Part shown: positions 35,997 to 48,505 of the stretch, piece after piece | How positions within the stretch are numbered: position 1 is the first letter of the stretch | How the letters are laid out: each line of letters opens with the position of its first letter | NCBI GenBank assembly: GCA_963921425.1 | Contig: OY992835.1 | Span: forward strand, 16,554,001 to 16,618,000 | Source: Dryas octopetala | Taxonomy: Eukaryota > Streptophyta > Magnoliopsida > Rosales > Rosaceae | Direction of reading: 5' to 3' | Length of the DNA stretch: 64,000 nt | Program-made: the position numbers and the translations under genes | The notes under the pieces: generated by a model | Told to the model about the DNA's origin: nothing | The model's input: the letters and a program-made list of their open reading frames with translations, nothing else | Database searches by the model: none

Positions 35997-37169
35997 TTCT
36001 CCCGGAACCAGCAAAAACGAATCCAACGGCCCAAATTAAACCAAACCCAAATTTCCACCAATCCAATCACCACATCGAAGATCGCTTTCTGGGTTTACAA
36101 GATCACAGACAGTACTCCAAAACCCACATGCCACAAACAAAAATAAGAATCACAATGATGTCTGGGTATTTGCCAATTCAACCATTTTCAACACAAAAAC
36201 AAAAGCCTCTCTTTCTCTCTCCCTCTAGCACTACAGGAGCTTCCTCTCTTTCTAGAAGAAGAAAATTGGGATTTTCCAATTTATATTTTTGGGAGAGATT
36301 AAAATGACTGAAGAGCAAATCAATCCTTCTTTGGCTTCGAAGACAAAAAAACACACACACACACACACTTCTCTCTCTGTGTTAAGTTCTCTCTCTCTCT
36401 CCTCTCAATTATGGAAAAAGGGCTTCTCTAATTTCTTTCTTTTATATTTTTTGGGTTTGTGATAAGATCACCTGGTAAAGTGACACCTGTACTGGCTGAG
36501 GGATTTTGGTTGGGTTGTGGTGCCTTGGTAGTGAGGGGCAGTGAGGGGCAGTGGGAGTGGTGCGATTTCATTGGTTGGTGAGGGGGTGCGGTGTCTTAAG
36601 CTGGTGAGGTTAAGAATAAATAAGTGATTGGGGAAAAAAAGTAAAAGAATTTGGGGATTTTTTAACTTTTTGAGGATTTGTTAAAAAGGAAAAAAAAAAA
36701 AAAAAAAGGGGATTGTGGGAGAGAAGGTAAGATGGGACTTTCTGAAATGACATGCATGTCCTTGCCTTCTCATCTTCTGGAATATTTATTTTTTTCCCAT
36801 TGCTGTTATATTAAGACATTAAAAAAGAAAACCTTTTGTGTGGGTATTTTTGTGGAATTTTGATTTTGATGTGGTTTTTTGTTTGGTGTGAAGGATGTTG
36901 ATGTAGTTGTGTTGCATGGGATCATTGTCACATAGGTAGAGAAGTAGTATTTGCAAAGTCCATTATAACCCTCTATCTCCCAACATATTGATGACTGATG
37001 GCTGATCTAGACCATCCAATCCTTTGTTTTTGGGTCGGAATCTAGACCATCCAATCCTATATATGACCATGTTTTTACATATTTTAATTTCTTTAACTTT
37101 TGGAACTTGTAAGAACAAAAAATGGTTAGGGAAAAATGATCATGGGTTTGAACTTCAAGAAATTCACAT
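35997..37169. other. PP2A B55 5' leader and promoter, then intergenic
   Basis: On the minus strand this includes the 5' leader with CT/GA-rich stretches (36200-36410) and a CA run at 36350-36368. A direct repeat GTGAGGGGCA occurs near 36530-36550. A 20-base A run lies at about 36690. No other gene is visible. Confidence 0.5.
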
Positions 37170-37177
37170 TATATAAT

Positions 37178-37733
37178 GAGTGTTGTTATTTACATACCTT
37201 CATTTTTTTTTTGCACACCTTTTAAAAAAAAAAATAGAAAACCAAAGTGAAAGACCCCTCTCTCCCTCCCTCACCCAAAGTCCAATTTCATTTCTCTCTT
37301 TGCACACCCTATCAACAGACAAAAAAAAAAAACAAAACAAAACACACTCGCACAGCCCCTCCCCTTCCCTCCCTCTCCCCGACCACCTCCCTCCCTTCAC
37401 CCGACCACCCCTCCCTTTCCCTCTCTATCCAGCTCCGGCGAGTCGGCGACAACCCCGGCCCACCCCCTCCCTTTCCCTCTCTCTCACTTTCTTTTGTTGA
37501 TGAGCACTTGATGTTAAGATATTTTTTTTCTTTTATGGAGTTCTTCAAAGTAATAGAGAATGGAGTTAACTTTTCATATTCTTTTTGCAAAAAATAAAGG
37601 TGAACTGGGCTGGGTTTGACAAGTTAGAGGATGAGGGAAATGTCATTCGGCAAGTTTTCCTGCTGGGTTACCTTTCTGGTGAGCCGGGGTTGTCGCCAGA
37701 GCTGGACAGAGACATAAAGGAAGATCTAATCAA

Positions 37734-37782
<49 letters not shown>

Positions 37783-37952
37783 GGTCGGGTGAAGGGAGGG
37801 GAGAGCTGTGTGGGTGTGTTTTGTTTTCTTTTTGTCTGTTGATAGGGTGTGCAAAGAGAGAAATAGAATTGAACTTTTGGTGAGAGAGGAGAAATGGGTC
37901 TTTTTACTTTGGTTTTTTTTTTTTTTTAAAGAGTGTGCAAATAGCAGCACTC
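37178..37952. mobile_element. Non-autonomous TIR element with long inverted arms (775 bp)
   Basis: The right end on the minus strand (GAGTGCTGCTATTTGCACAC) matches the left end (GAGTGTTGTTATTTACATAC), and similarity continues for about 220 bp, including TTTGCACACCCTATCAACAGAC against its complement near 37840. The 8-bp duplication TATATAAT is perfect (37170-37177, 37953-37960). The long TIR resembles Mutator-like elements, although 8 bp is also the hAT length. No coding; the pyrimidine-rich left and purine-rich right arms produce spurious open frames. Confidence 0.82.
37738..37779. repeat. (GA)n microsatellite
   Basis: A pure GA run of about 42 bases in the right arm of the element at 37178-37952. 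Confidence 0.9.
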
Positions 37953-38152
37953 TATATAATAGTCTTATCACAAACAAGATAACATGTTTTATATCCTCTC
38001 TCTTTTGGCTGTGTTGAAGAGCCTTGCTCCTTTAATGAAGACAAGAATGTGAATCAAATACCATTGGTTTTTATGGACTAAACTTTTGCCACCAAAGCAC
38101 TAATTTTATTTGTTTAATGAAGAGGCAAAAGTAGCTCTCTCATGGTGAGGAA

Positions 38153-38215
38153 ATGAGTTCACCTTTTTTTTTTTTTTTTTTGGCCAATAGGGAATGAGTT
38201 CACCTTGAATGGTTT
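38153..38215. repeat. 15-bp direct repeat flanking a poly-T
   Basis: AATGAGTTCACCTT occurs on both sides of a poly-T run plus GGCCAATAGGG. It could be a target duplication or a local tandem duplication that expanded. Confidence 0.5.
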
Positions 38216-38379
38216 ATATTTTATAACATGATGAAGAAGGGTAGTACCATCCAATTAGATGTGTGTGTTTGTTTTTTTTATTTTTATTGGCAGGATGAAC
38301 TAAGTTTCTTGATGGAGTCCTTCATGCTAGAAACTATTGCATGGATGGTTCACAAACCCAAACTTCTACGTAGTTTTGG

Positions 38380-38845
38380 TATGAGTGCAATTTGGATTGG
38401 ATCAACCCGAACTCATTCCAATTCAATCCAATTTGCGAACTCACATAAGTGAATTAGAAGAAGTATGAGTTGTACTTAAGTTGAAATTTTTTTAACCTAA
38501 TAAATTTTAGAATAGGACTAGGTTGAGGCTCTGTTTGCCTGAATCCAAATTCTAATTTTAGTTGAACACTCAATTCAAATTGTCTATATATTGTATTATA
38601 TTTATCATACATATAACATATATTATGTGTTACATTTTTTATGAGAAAAGAGCAACAAAACATGTCTCGCTCCTACTAATAATTATAGTGCATTTCTATA
38701 TTGCATCAAAAGATACTAAAAAAAGAAAAATAATTCGAGCAAGCTGAATTTATAAAATGTTTCAGAGGTTGATGTTGGGTTCAGATACTTCAAATTGACC
38801 TACCAACCCGCCCAACCGGCTTGAAAGCCTTGAATTGCGGCCCTA
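38380..38845. mobile_element. Non-autonomous hAT element (466 bp)
   Basis: It starts TATGAGTGCAATT and ends AATTGCGGCCCTA, imperfect inverted termini of hAT type. Flanks are AGTTTTGG (38372-38379) and AGTTTTAG (38846-38853), 7 of 8 matching. Subterminal AACCCG/GGGTT words are present. No coding; appears older than the copy at 13138. Confidence 0.65.
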
Positions 38846-38853
38846 AGTTTTAG

Positions 38854-40278
38854 ACAACAACATAGCCACATAGGGCTGCAATAGGCAACTCTAAAATAGG
38901 CCCAAGTCTGTGGTGCAAACTTATCCAAAGGTGTAGCTACATAAACACTGCCCTTTAGTTTTGATCTCTTCCCAATGCACCCCTATGGCAAGGTACATCA
39001 ACAAACCCAATCCCCCAACTGGGTTTATTATGCAAAGCCCTATTTATGGGTTGGCTGTATTATATAGGTTCATGTGTCCAAGACTTACCCATTAGGGCTT
39101 CAGGCCCAGCTCATACCTGTGGGCTGTTACTTCTATTTTCGGATTCTATTTTCCTTATTAACCAAGAGAAATAATTTGAGCTAGCTTCATCATTGAGGCC
39201 AATGACATACAGAGCCTGATCCACAAAACCATATTCCCTCCTATATATCAAGTAAATGCCATTGGAGGTAGAAGCAATTCTCATGTATCATAATATCATA
39301 TCACACCTTGCTACCCTCAACACTTCTGGGCCCAAATCTTGCTTTATATCACAGGCACTGGTAGGTCAAGACAAAAGGATGATAATGCATGATTATGGAA
39401 ATCAATTTTGCATATTTTGTAATTTACTAAATTTTCTACAACTGGAAATTGCAAGTGGCACTGTAAGATGCATGAATATGAAATTAATTTTCCATTTTTG
39501 CTAAGTTTTCTACAATTGACTTGCTAAAGCAAGTGTGTGATATTCCATGTCTAATCCTACTAAGGAGGCCCCTAGTGTGATTGAAAAAACGTGTTGGTTT
39601 TTTGCTGGCAAATTAGTTATTATATCAACTAAGTTTCTAAATGGATTATTCCACATCCCAAGCCTCTATGTCTTCTTCGTGTATAAGCATGTCCCATATT
39701 AAATGGGTCGCTCCTAAATTTGTTTTTTATCAAGTTGAACTTTGATGGTTTTATTAAGATTTTTTCGGTTGCATTGAAAGTAATTAAACCTTTAATCTAT
39801 GTTAATTCTAAGCCATGCACTTCCATCACCACTTGGCCAAACAGGTTAGTTTTATTAAGCCCTTTATGTCATATCATTAATTTCCTACTTTATTTGATGA
39901 CTCATCAATTTAAGGAAATAATTAATTCTTTTCATTTTATGATTCATTTTAAGTTGTCCTTAGGTAGGTATCTTAGACCTTCTTTTAATCCATGTGTGTG
40001 TTAGGCTGTTAGCCATGATGTTCCATTTCCTTATTCGTTTGGGTGTTTCTATATTAAGTCCCTTACCTCATATATTGTAATTTTCTATTTTAGTTTATGT
40101 TCTTTTTTTTTGGGCATGTAGTTTATGTTCATTCATTTAAAAGAATAATTATTTCTTTCCATTTTCGTTCTGAGTTTTATTTTTGTTTTTTATTCTAAGC
40201 TGTTAATAGGTGTAAATATCTTATGCTTTCTTTAATCTAAGCATATTAGTCATGATTCTATATTCAATAATATTATAA
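38854..40278. other. Intergenic, no supported gene
   Basis: AT-rich DNA with short unconvincing frames (such as 39720-40004). A GGGCTGCAATAGG motif near 38872 resembles a hAT end, without a partner. Nothing else is seen. Confidence 0.5.
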
Positions 40279-40383
40279 GGTAAGCCCTTGGAGTTAGTCA
40301 AAGTAGTGAGGACGAGCGGAATACGGATTAGAAATAGGTTAAGTCCAAAGTTTGATTCCCTCAAATGTAACAAAAAAAAAAAC
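40279..40383 (+). mobile_element. SINE copy (same family as 30076)
   Basis: It carries TAAGCCCTTGGAGTTAGTC, a diverged A-box region, GTTTGATTCCC as B box, then CTCAAATGTAAC and poly-A. Flanking ATTATAA (40272-40278 and 40384-40390) is a probable target duplication. Colinear over its whole length with the copy in the PP2A intron. Confidence 0.65.
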
Positions 40384-40390
40384 ATTATAA

Positions 40391-43280
40391 AGTCATTACA
40401 TTTGTTCACAAAATGATGTGGCTATTCGATTTATTCAAATATGGATTCATTCATAACCTCATTTATTTTTAACAAGATCTTAACATGTGTATTGTCATAT
40501 TATTTGATGAACAAATTCGGTAATTCTAACATTGCTTGAAACATTTGAAATTTTAAAGTCCAAATGCAACCGTAGTTTAAGTTGACATGAGGCATGTTTA
40601 TATATAGCTATTTGGCTAAGAAAGAAAACAATATCCGAATTTTGAAGCTATCTAACCAACATTTTTTTTTTGTTGTAATTAAGGTCAAAAGAGAGAAGGG
40701 AAGTCGAAGTACTCTGATTATCTTTAACCTAAAGTAAAAATTAAAGGCCCCAATCATCCAACAGCACATTAATTTCATCATTTTTTTTTGGTTTGCATAT
40801 CAATATATTTCATCAATTTGGTTCATGCAACGATTGTCTTCTCTCCAGATTTAGCTTATACCAAACAAAGAATAAAAAGAAAGAAAAAATTAATGGTCGA
40901 AATTCTTGTGAACTTGGACGGCTAGTTTTGCTTTGATATTTTTATCAATTTGTACAAAGCATATATACCATGCTGCATGCAACATTTTTGTGTAACGTTG
41001 GTCATCATGGGTACGTGACACATAATCACATATTGTCAATTACTCACCACCACCTTTCTATTTCTTTGCATTACCAAACTTTTCTCTTTCTTGCCCAAAA
41101 AAAAAACTTTTCTTTTTGGCAGTTTTATATTATCACTAGGCTAGATATAGGTACCTTTCTATTTTAAAATGGAGCATCTTTAGCCTTGTGCATGTTCCCC
41201 ACCACACAAAGAAACCCATTTCTCTTTTCTTATTTTTTCCTCTGGAAATTCTTGTTAATTCGTTTTAGATAATAGATAGGCATCTCAATCATGACATAGT
41301 GCATACAAAGATTTCACGCGAGTCTGATGATAAAGTATGGAGTGGTGAAGTATCCAACTCAATTTTTTTCATTAATTAAATGGTAGCTTAGAAGAGAAGG
41401 GCATCATGGGCACAATTTGACAAGCCAATCTTCCAATTGCTCATATTAGGGGAATCTTTTATCTAATTTTGTATGTTTGGTTGTAAAATCAGTGAAAAGT
41501 AAAAAATAAAGAGATTTTTAGATTTAAGCCCAAATAATAGAATGACTTTTAGTTTTAACCCAAAGGTTTTTTGTTTTTGATTTAGGCCAATTTTTTAATT
41601 TTGTATGTTTATTTTACCCTTTAGGGTAAATAATGGAAATCAATTAAGAATCCGTATATTTAGGCATTTATTACTTTAACTTTTGAATTTTAAAATTTTA
41701 AAATTTTTTATTCTCTAATACTTTATAACGCATCTACATTTAATTCTAAATACACAACTATCATATGAGACTACGTTAAACACCAAATATATACGCCTAC
41801 TATATAGAAAGATAAAAATGAACAAGTAAGCCTCCAATATTTAAGAGAATAAAAATGTAATAAAGTCAACACAAATACGAACTTATTCCTAAGGTATATA
41901 ATCATAATCCTTTTACATAGTCCTACAATGCAACAATACACCAGAAAACAAGCATAATTGTATTAATTTCATTACCTAATCTATAGGTAACAAAGCCTTC
42001 ACTTGTGTAATATACTCGTATACAAATTCACCCAATCTCAAATCTTAAACAATTATTGTTCTTTCACAACCTCATCATAACACATAAGGTATACAAATGG
42101 ATAAAAAATTCATAAACATTTCCTCAAATATCTAAAGAATATCACCTAACACACTCCAAATAGTCATCTAAACTATATACTCATGCTCCACTAAAAATTC
42201 AACCTCCTCACGAGGTGTATAAACCACAAGTATCCCAACCAAAATAGGTATATAAACTCAAAAGTACAAAGTATCATCACCTTGAACTCAGGTAAAAAAT
42301 GATATAAGAATAAGAAATCTCCAGGTCAAATAAATAAAATAAAGATATCTTTGGCTCATGTAAAGAAAAAGATGAAAGAATGAGAAGATACTTTTTGCTC
42401 AGGTTAAAATTAAAAAATGTAAGAACAAGAAAAGGACGTAAAGAAGGAGAAAATAATACCTCTAAATCAGGACAAAAATAAAATAAAAGAAAAAGATAGA
42501 GATGGAAGATGAAACAAGAATAAAGAATAAGAAGACGATTGAAGAAGAAGTATGACAATTTTATTTACCTTGTTATCAGAAGTTTCGCAAAAAATATACA
42601 AATACGTAAATGCATATATTTTTGAAAAATTATGACACACTGTTTGCCATTATGTAAGAACATTCAAAATTCAAAATTACAACTTGAAATGAAAAAAATT
42701 GAATTGTCATCATCATAATTGTTAATTGACAATTGCTTCAAATATGATATTCATTAATTCAACATTAAAAGTTACCATTTGAAAATATAGGGGCAATATG
42801 GAGATGTTGAGTAAGAAGGTGACTCATCAAAACGTATAGAAGGAAAGTAATCCAACGTGGCATCAATCAAAATTAGTTTAAATTAAAAGTTAAAAACCCT
42901 TGAGTTTTACCCAAAGTCATGTATACCTTTTGAGTTTATTTTTAATGATTTAAAAAATAAATTAAGATTCACGTAGATTAAAAGTTCGATCTCTTTGAAT
43001 ATAAAAAAAAGAGGGCTAACACACAATAAAAATATGTTAATGAGTGCAAATATAGATAGTTATAAAAATGAAATTTCATATCTTTCACCTCCCTACTCTC
43101 ACCGTAATTTCTACTAAATTATTGTATATTTGTATATGATTAAAATTCAACTGACCCCAGAAATATATGAACAACATTATTGTACTTGTTAATTCAATTT
43201 TGGTAATATGCACCTAGCTATAAAGCATATGAGAAAAAAAACAAACAAGAGAATTAAAGAAGCAATTTGTGGGAAAAAAG
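40391..43280. other. Intergenic, no supported gene
   Basis: Strongly AT-rich. A 93-codon minus-strand frame (42277-42558) is Leu/Phe/Ser-rich, with low-complexity A-rich sense DNA, and is not supported. Nothing else is recognised. Confidence 0.5.
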
Positions 43281-43292
43281 AAAAGAAGGAAT

Positions 43293-43332
43293 GATGACGT
43301 GTCAACCAGTACCGAAGTGGATATGACGTGTC
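43293..43332. promoter_or_regulatory. Paired TGACGTGTCA bZIP-like sites
   Basis: TGACGTGTCA occurs twice (starting near 43294 and 43324), about 30 bp apart, directly before the hairpin at 43337. The TGACGTGT core is a hybrid of TGACG and ACGT elements bound by plant bZIP factors. The next gene start is 1.3 kb downstream, so a regulatory role is uncertain. Confidence 0.35.
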
Positions 43333-43336
43333 ATTT

Positions 43337-43408
43337 GCAAAGAACACGTTTGCTAACTGCAAACTCTGAATTGCAAGAGCAACGGCAGTATGCAAACGTG
43401 TTCTTTGC
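43337..43408. repeat. Perfect-stem hairpin (72 nt)
   Basis: GCAAAGAACACGTTTGC (43337-43353) pairs perfectly with GCAAACGTGTTCTTTGC (43392-43408); the stem continues for four more pairs after a small bulge. The loop is near 27 nt. It is shorter than usual plant miRNA precursors and matches no miRNA I know. It may be a MITE remnant or a short inverted duplication. Confidence 0.6.
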
Positions 43409-43409
43409 T

Positions 43410-44240
43410 AGTTTATGTAAAGGTGACCCAAGGAGGATGTACAAGCTCCCCCAGGAAGAGGTGGATTAGCATGTCTGTTGAAATAGGATTTACACCTAAT
43501 TTTGACTAATTGAGTTGTTTTAATTAAAATCACAAATTCACAACTCTCCATTTAGGATATTATTCCTTAGTTTAATCAACTAAAAGTCTAAAACTATACT
43601 AACTTATTCTTCTTTTATGCTTGACTTGACATGACTTGATTGGTGTAACCTTTCAGATGTTAACACATGCCATCTACCCTTGTTTCAACTTAGTGAGTTA
43701 TGAACCACGTGTATCTTGCATGGGATTCACGACTTGCACCAGTCGATTTTAATTAGCAAACTTCGAATTATTGATGGTTAATTAAACTATTTTAGTGATT
43801 ATTATAGCACCAACATTTCAATGTCTTAAAAAAAAATATAGAGAAAAGATGGGACTATTTTAATGTTAGAAGAGAAAATTACTCATTAAATATAATTTTA
43901 ACATCAAAATTAATCACATGGGTACCAAAGATGATGCCCATTATGATCATTATGAATTAATTTATATTTGACAGACTAATTAAAAATAGGAGAAGTGTTA
44001 AGGATCCCAAATGATTTGACAGAATGTTACTTGTTCATACATTGTTCATTCTCTCATTTATTTTATAATAAATAAAATACTAACACATCATTTGAGATTT
44101 AAATTAACATTACTGTTAAAGATAAACCCAAAACCAAAACGCACCTAATGTGAAGTGTGACACACCCTAAAGTGTAGCACTTTAGCAGCCACAAAAAAGG
44201 CAAATAGGAATAAGATATCAACTGATTTGAACCATACCCG
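43410..44240. other. Intergenic, distal upstream of the PECP1-like gene
   Basis: AT-rich, no gene or complete element recognised. Confidence 0.5.
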
Positions 44241-44248
44241 GCATATTC
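44241..44248. promoter_or_regulatory. PHR1 binding site (P1BS) upstream of the phosphatase gene
   Basis: GCATATTC fits the P1BS consensus GNATATNC bound by PHR1, the master regulator of phosphate starvation. It lies about 450 bp upstream of the ATG and 330 bp upstream of the TATA box. Arabidopsis PS2 and PECP1 are strongly induced by phosphate starvation, so a working site would be expected. The motif is short and could occur by chance. Confidence 0.45.
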
Positions 44249-44571
44249 CTTGGGTTAGTGGTAAAAAGTGCGTTTCAATGGTATCCAGCAAGCCAAAAGA
44301 ATTCAATTCCTCTCGAATATTCTCTTATTCCCGCGTTTTATCCCATCAACCCCCTATTCTCTTCTCCGTCCGATCTCACACCCACCTCAAAGTCATCCAA
44401 TCCAACGGCCACAACCCCATTATCCACCTAACATATTCTAGACAATTGTACGGTTCTCTCCCCAACTTACCACAAATCTCTCTTTATTCATGTAATATTC
44501 CCTTGGAATCCAAATCCCAATTGGTAACCGCCCAGCAGCTTCAGATTCACAAAATTCACACACTTGGGTCA

Positions 44572-44579
44572 CTATAAAT
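44572..44579 (+). promoter_or_regulatory. TATA box of the PECP1-like gene
   Basis: CTATAAATACC lies about 120 bp upstream of the ATG at 44693, a normal plant core promoter arrangement. Confidence 0.6.
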
Positions 44580-44692
44580 ACCACCCCTCTATATGGTCAC
44601 TTGCAACCAAGACAGTTTTTGTGCTTCTTGTCAATAGTTCACGAAGAATCTATTTCTGGGTCATTGAGTTTTTGCATCTTTTCTTAGTAGAA

Positions 44693-46094
44693 ATGGCAGG
44701 TACTGTGGTGGTTTTTGACTTCGACAAGACCATTATTGACTGTGACAGCGACAACTGGGTTGTCGACGAGTTGGGTGCAACCGACTTGTTCAATCAACTC
44801 CTCCCCACCATGCCATGGAACTCTCTCATGGTAATTAAGCTTTGAATTTCATCACATATGTTCCATGTTTTCACATACCTCATTATGGGAAATTTTCATA
44901 ATGTGACATGCTGACGTAGTGTTACGAAAACATAATTTTTCGTTACAGATATAGTTCCTTTTTACTATGTATAATATATGGTTTCATAAGCCTCAAATCT
45001 CAATATGTGTTTCTTCTTTGACAAAATTTTGCAGGATAGGATGATGAAGGAGCTTCATTCACAAGGAAAAACCATTGAAGACATTGTAGAGGTACTGAAA
45101 AGGACTCCAATTCATCCTAGAGTGGTGCCAGCCATTAAAGCAGCCCATGCTTTGGGGTATGTGAATTGTGAACCCCCCTCCTCCAAACTTTTTTTATAAT
45201 TTTTGGAGAATATAATTAATTGATTTTCTGGTGGGTTTTTTATTATGGGTGGTGCAGGTGTGATTTGAGGGTTGTTAGTGATGCAAATCTCTTTTTCATT
45301 GAGACAATTTTGAAGCATCTTGGGCTAGAGGAATATTTCTCAGAGATCAACACTAACCCAAGCTATGTTGATGAAGAAGGAAGGCTTAGGATTTTGCCTT
45401 ACCATGATTTCACCAAATCCCCTCATGGCTGCAGCCTCTGCCCTCCCAACATGTGCAAGGTATATTATTTCATTTTTTTAAAGTTGCCAATCAAGACACC
45501 AACTTCGATCTGTTGAATTGGGTCCAAAGGGCTTGAAACATTTTCAATTAGTTTTGCTTTATTTTATGGACATCCTTGAATTGTTGTCCAATCTTGAATG
45601 TCATAATCAAGGATTTGACATGAGGTCACTATTTCTTATCTGTGATGATTATTTCATCAGCATTTCTTAAATAGTCAATATTAATAAACTTTTACAAAAT
45701 CATGAAGTTAATTTTCTTTTGCACTAATTAAATACAGAGTGTGATCATTGAAAGAATCCAAGCCTCTGTATCCACTGAAGGGAAGAAAAAGATCATCTAT
45801 CTTGGTGATGGAAGTGGTGATTACTGCCCAAGCTTGAAGCTCAAGGAAGGAGATTTTGTAATGCCAAGGAAGAATTTCCCACTTTATGATCTGATCTGCA
45901 AGAACCCACTGCTTATCAAGGCTGACATCCATGAGTGGACTGATGGAGAAGAGCTTGAGCACATTCTGCTAAACCTCATCAACAAAATCTCCATAGAAGA
46001 AAATGCTCAGTTTATTTCCACTGATTGCAAGTTGCAGACAATTTCTGTTTCTGCTCATGAGGCCTTGCCTCAAGCTCTCCCTGTTCAGCAATAG
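44693..46094 (+). CDS. PECP1: HAD-family phosphatase, PS2/PECP1-like (phosphocholine/phosphoethanolamine or pyrophosphate phosphatase)
   Basis: A cytosolic Mg-dependent HAD hydrolase. Arabidopsis relatives release phosphate from phosphocholine, phosphoethanolamine or pyrophosphate during phosphate starvation; substrate preference here is not known. Four exons (44693-44830, 45035-45156, 45258-45459, 45738-46094) join in frame to 272 aa, the family length (about 280). Motif I is VVVFDFDKTIID with nucleophile Asp 9 and acid/base Asp 11. Motif II is RVVSDAN. Motif III region is IIYLGDGSGDYCP. The Cys-rich GCSLCPPNMCK block is typical of this subgroup. The ATG follows a TATA box at the usual distance. 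Thiamine-phosphate phosphatase-like members of the same family are the main alternative. Confidence 0.94.
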
Positions 46095-46534
46095 TGGATG
46101 TGGTGTGTGTGTATGTATCTATCTTCAAGTGGTTGAACTGATGCTAGCAAATTAAGTGTCAGAAAACCCTTGTACCCCTGCTTGTTTTTCTGGTTTAGAA
46201 ACAAGGTCTCTAAGTTTTTGATTGCTCATTGATCAAGAATATTGGATCAATATATATTTCCTTGAGAAAAAACAAAGGGTGAAATGGTTTGTTGCGGATT
46301 CCAATTCTTAAATGGTCCCAAAAAAAAAAATCTTAAATAGGCCAAGTATAGTTTACACACAGGCTAACAAGGGTCCTTTTGTTTAATCTTCTTGTGGGGA
46401 GGTTTACTCACAAAATTTGTTGCTGCCAATCTGCCATGGAGTAGGTTCATCTTCAATCACAAAACAATATTTATACGAATATTTTTATACTCATCAATGC
46501 ACTTACCGACTCACACATGAGGAGTGCAATTATC
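46095..46534. other. 3' flank of the PECP1-like gene
   Basis: The probable 3' untranslated region runs to about 46260, followed by AT-rich sequence. Nothing else is seen. Confidence 0.5.
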
Positions 46535-46918
46535 AGCCATAAATTTTTTTTTAGTCTACGAACTTTACAGTGAATTTCAATTTGATTTAATAACTATAAA
46601 AAGTGTTAATTTGGTCCACGAACTTTTCAAATTGTATCAAAGCAGTACAAACGTTAACTTTCATCAAAAAATTTAACGGAAACTTGTCATGTGCACAACA
46701 AGTGACCATATTTTTAGGGGCATTTTAGTCCATTCATCACATTTTCATGTGACAAATTCTTTAACTTTCGAATAAAAGTTAACGTTTGTACTGCTTTGGT
46801 ACAACTTAGAAAATTTGTAGATCAAATTGACACTTTTTATAGTTAGATGACCAATTTGAGAATCAGTGTAAAGTTTATGGACCATTTTTGTATTTAATCC
46901 ATAAAAAATTTTGCGGCT
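46535..46918. mobile_element. Foldback MITE (about 384 bp)
   Basis: The two halves are inverted copies: AGCCATAAATTTTTTT at the left and the complement near 46900-46918, then AACTTTACA, ACTATAAAAAGTG and AAAGCAGTACAAACGTTAAC blocks in mirrored order. No clear target duplication and no coding. Its position is 0.45 kb downstream of the PECP1-like gene. Confidence 0.7.
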
Positions 46919-47542
46919 CCAGAATGTTTAATTTGTTCTATTTTTATGTAAAGAATATTCAAGAAACATTAGAGGAATAGACTACACAAATTGGCTGCCA
47001 AGTTTGTTGAAAGCTCTTCCAGGTCTTTCGTAGGTGAAAGAAAATAAAAAACAGAACACCATTCAAACTTAAATGGAGTGCTTTGAAGTCTTATTAGGTA
47101 TGATGCATGTATATGCAAAACGTGTGGTAAATCAGAATTTTAATAAGGGAAGGCAACTTACCTAAGGTGAGAACAACCTCAGCTGACAGGGATTGTTGTC
47201 ACATACAGACCTTGTAAAAGACAACAAAGAAACAAACTCCATTTAAAAAAAAAACAAAAAAAATTATGAGATATGGCTGGCAACATTGTGCAATTTTCTC
47301 GCACTTAAAATTTGCTTTGAAATTACTACTTCTTATGATAATAATAATGAAGAATGTGTTAGACAAATCACTGAAGTACACCCAAAAGCTTAAAACTGTT
47401 AAGCAGTTAACAATATGAATCAAAATAACATTCTCATTTACATGCAGTTTCATCTTATATGTGGAGATTATAAACACATGGGCCTTTTTTAGTGCTTAGG
47501 ATTGGATTAGATATGTTACATAACGAAATTCAATGTGAATTC

Positions 47543-48213
47543 TAGGGGTGGGCATTTGAAACCGAAATACCGAAACCGAACCCGTACCGTTCCATACAAT
47601 GTCAATTTTGTGCCGAAAAACAATACTGATTACATACCGTACCGATACTGTACCGTACCAATTCAAAATCGGTATGATATCGGTATGAAACTTTCAATAC
47701 CGTAATATACCGTACCGTACCGAATTATATTTAATTTAATTATTTAATATTCTTTTAATTAGGTGTCGTCATATTAGTGGCTATTTGGGCAAGTCTATAG
47801 ACTATAGTAGACTTGCCCACAACGAATTCTCAATCCTCTATTCTAGTATTCCCCACTCCCCAGCGACATTTGGGTAAAAAAATTAACTAACTTAATATGT
47901 AAGAATATTAGGTTAGAGTTAGACAATTACTAGTAAATGATTGATAATTAATATGTAAGAATAAAAATGCAAAAGATTGAGAGTATGTCTTTTTGGTTGT
48001 TAAATGTTGTTTTTAGACCACAAATAAAAAAAGTTTAAAATATTGGCACATACCGAAACCATACCGAACCATACCGAATTTATAGAACACTAGTATGGTA
48101 TGGTATCAGTTTTAAAAATGTCCATACCGTACCGATATCGTACCGAATAAAAATTTTAGTATGGTATCGGTATGGGGCTCATACCGTCCCATACCGTACC
48201 GTGCCCACCCCTA
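47543..48213. mobile_element. Non-autonomous hAT element (671 bp) with TACCG arrays
   Basis: The termini are TAGGGGTGGGCA and TGCCCACCCCTA, perfect inverted repeats of 12 bp. Flanks are GTGAATTC (47535-47542) and ATGAATTC (48214-48221), 7 of 8 matching. Both subterminal regions are dense in TACCG/CGGTA words (47570-47715, 48050-48205), the pattern of hAT binding sites. No coding. Confidence 0.85.
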
Positions 48214-48505
48214 ATGAATTCAAGAAATATACTTCTAACTTAAAAAAGAAAAAGGAAAAGAAAAAAAAGATGGACTGATTATAAGAATTTGATATTTCAA
48301 ATGTATTCCTTCCAATCTCCACAAAAATGGTGGAATTAGTGAGAATAAGTTTTAGATTTCAACCCTAGCTTTCTGACTAATTTATAGCCTTCCAGAAACT
48401 ACATATCTAATGTCATTTTAAGCAAGCACTTAACTTAAAAGGTTCAAATTGTTACAAAATAAGTCAACAATATATATATCAAACAAGTGAATATAATATA
48501 TATAT

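Noticed and set aside
44227-44577. 116-codon plus-strand open frame upstream of the PECP1-like gene
   Set aside because: It covers the promoter and ends at the TATA box; no domain, and its composition is that of non-coding DNA.
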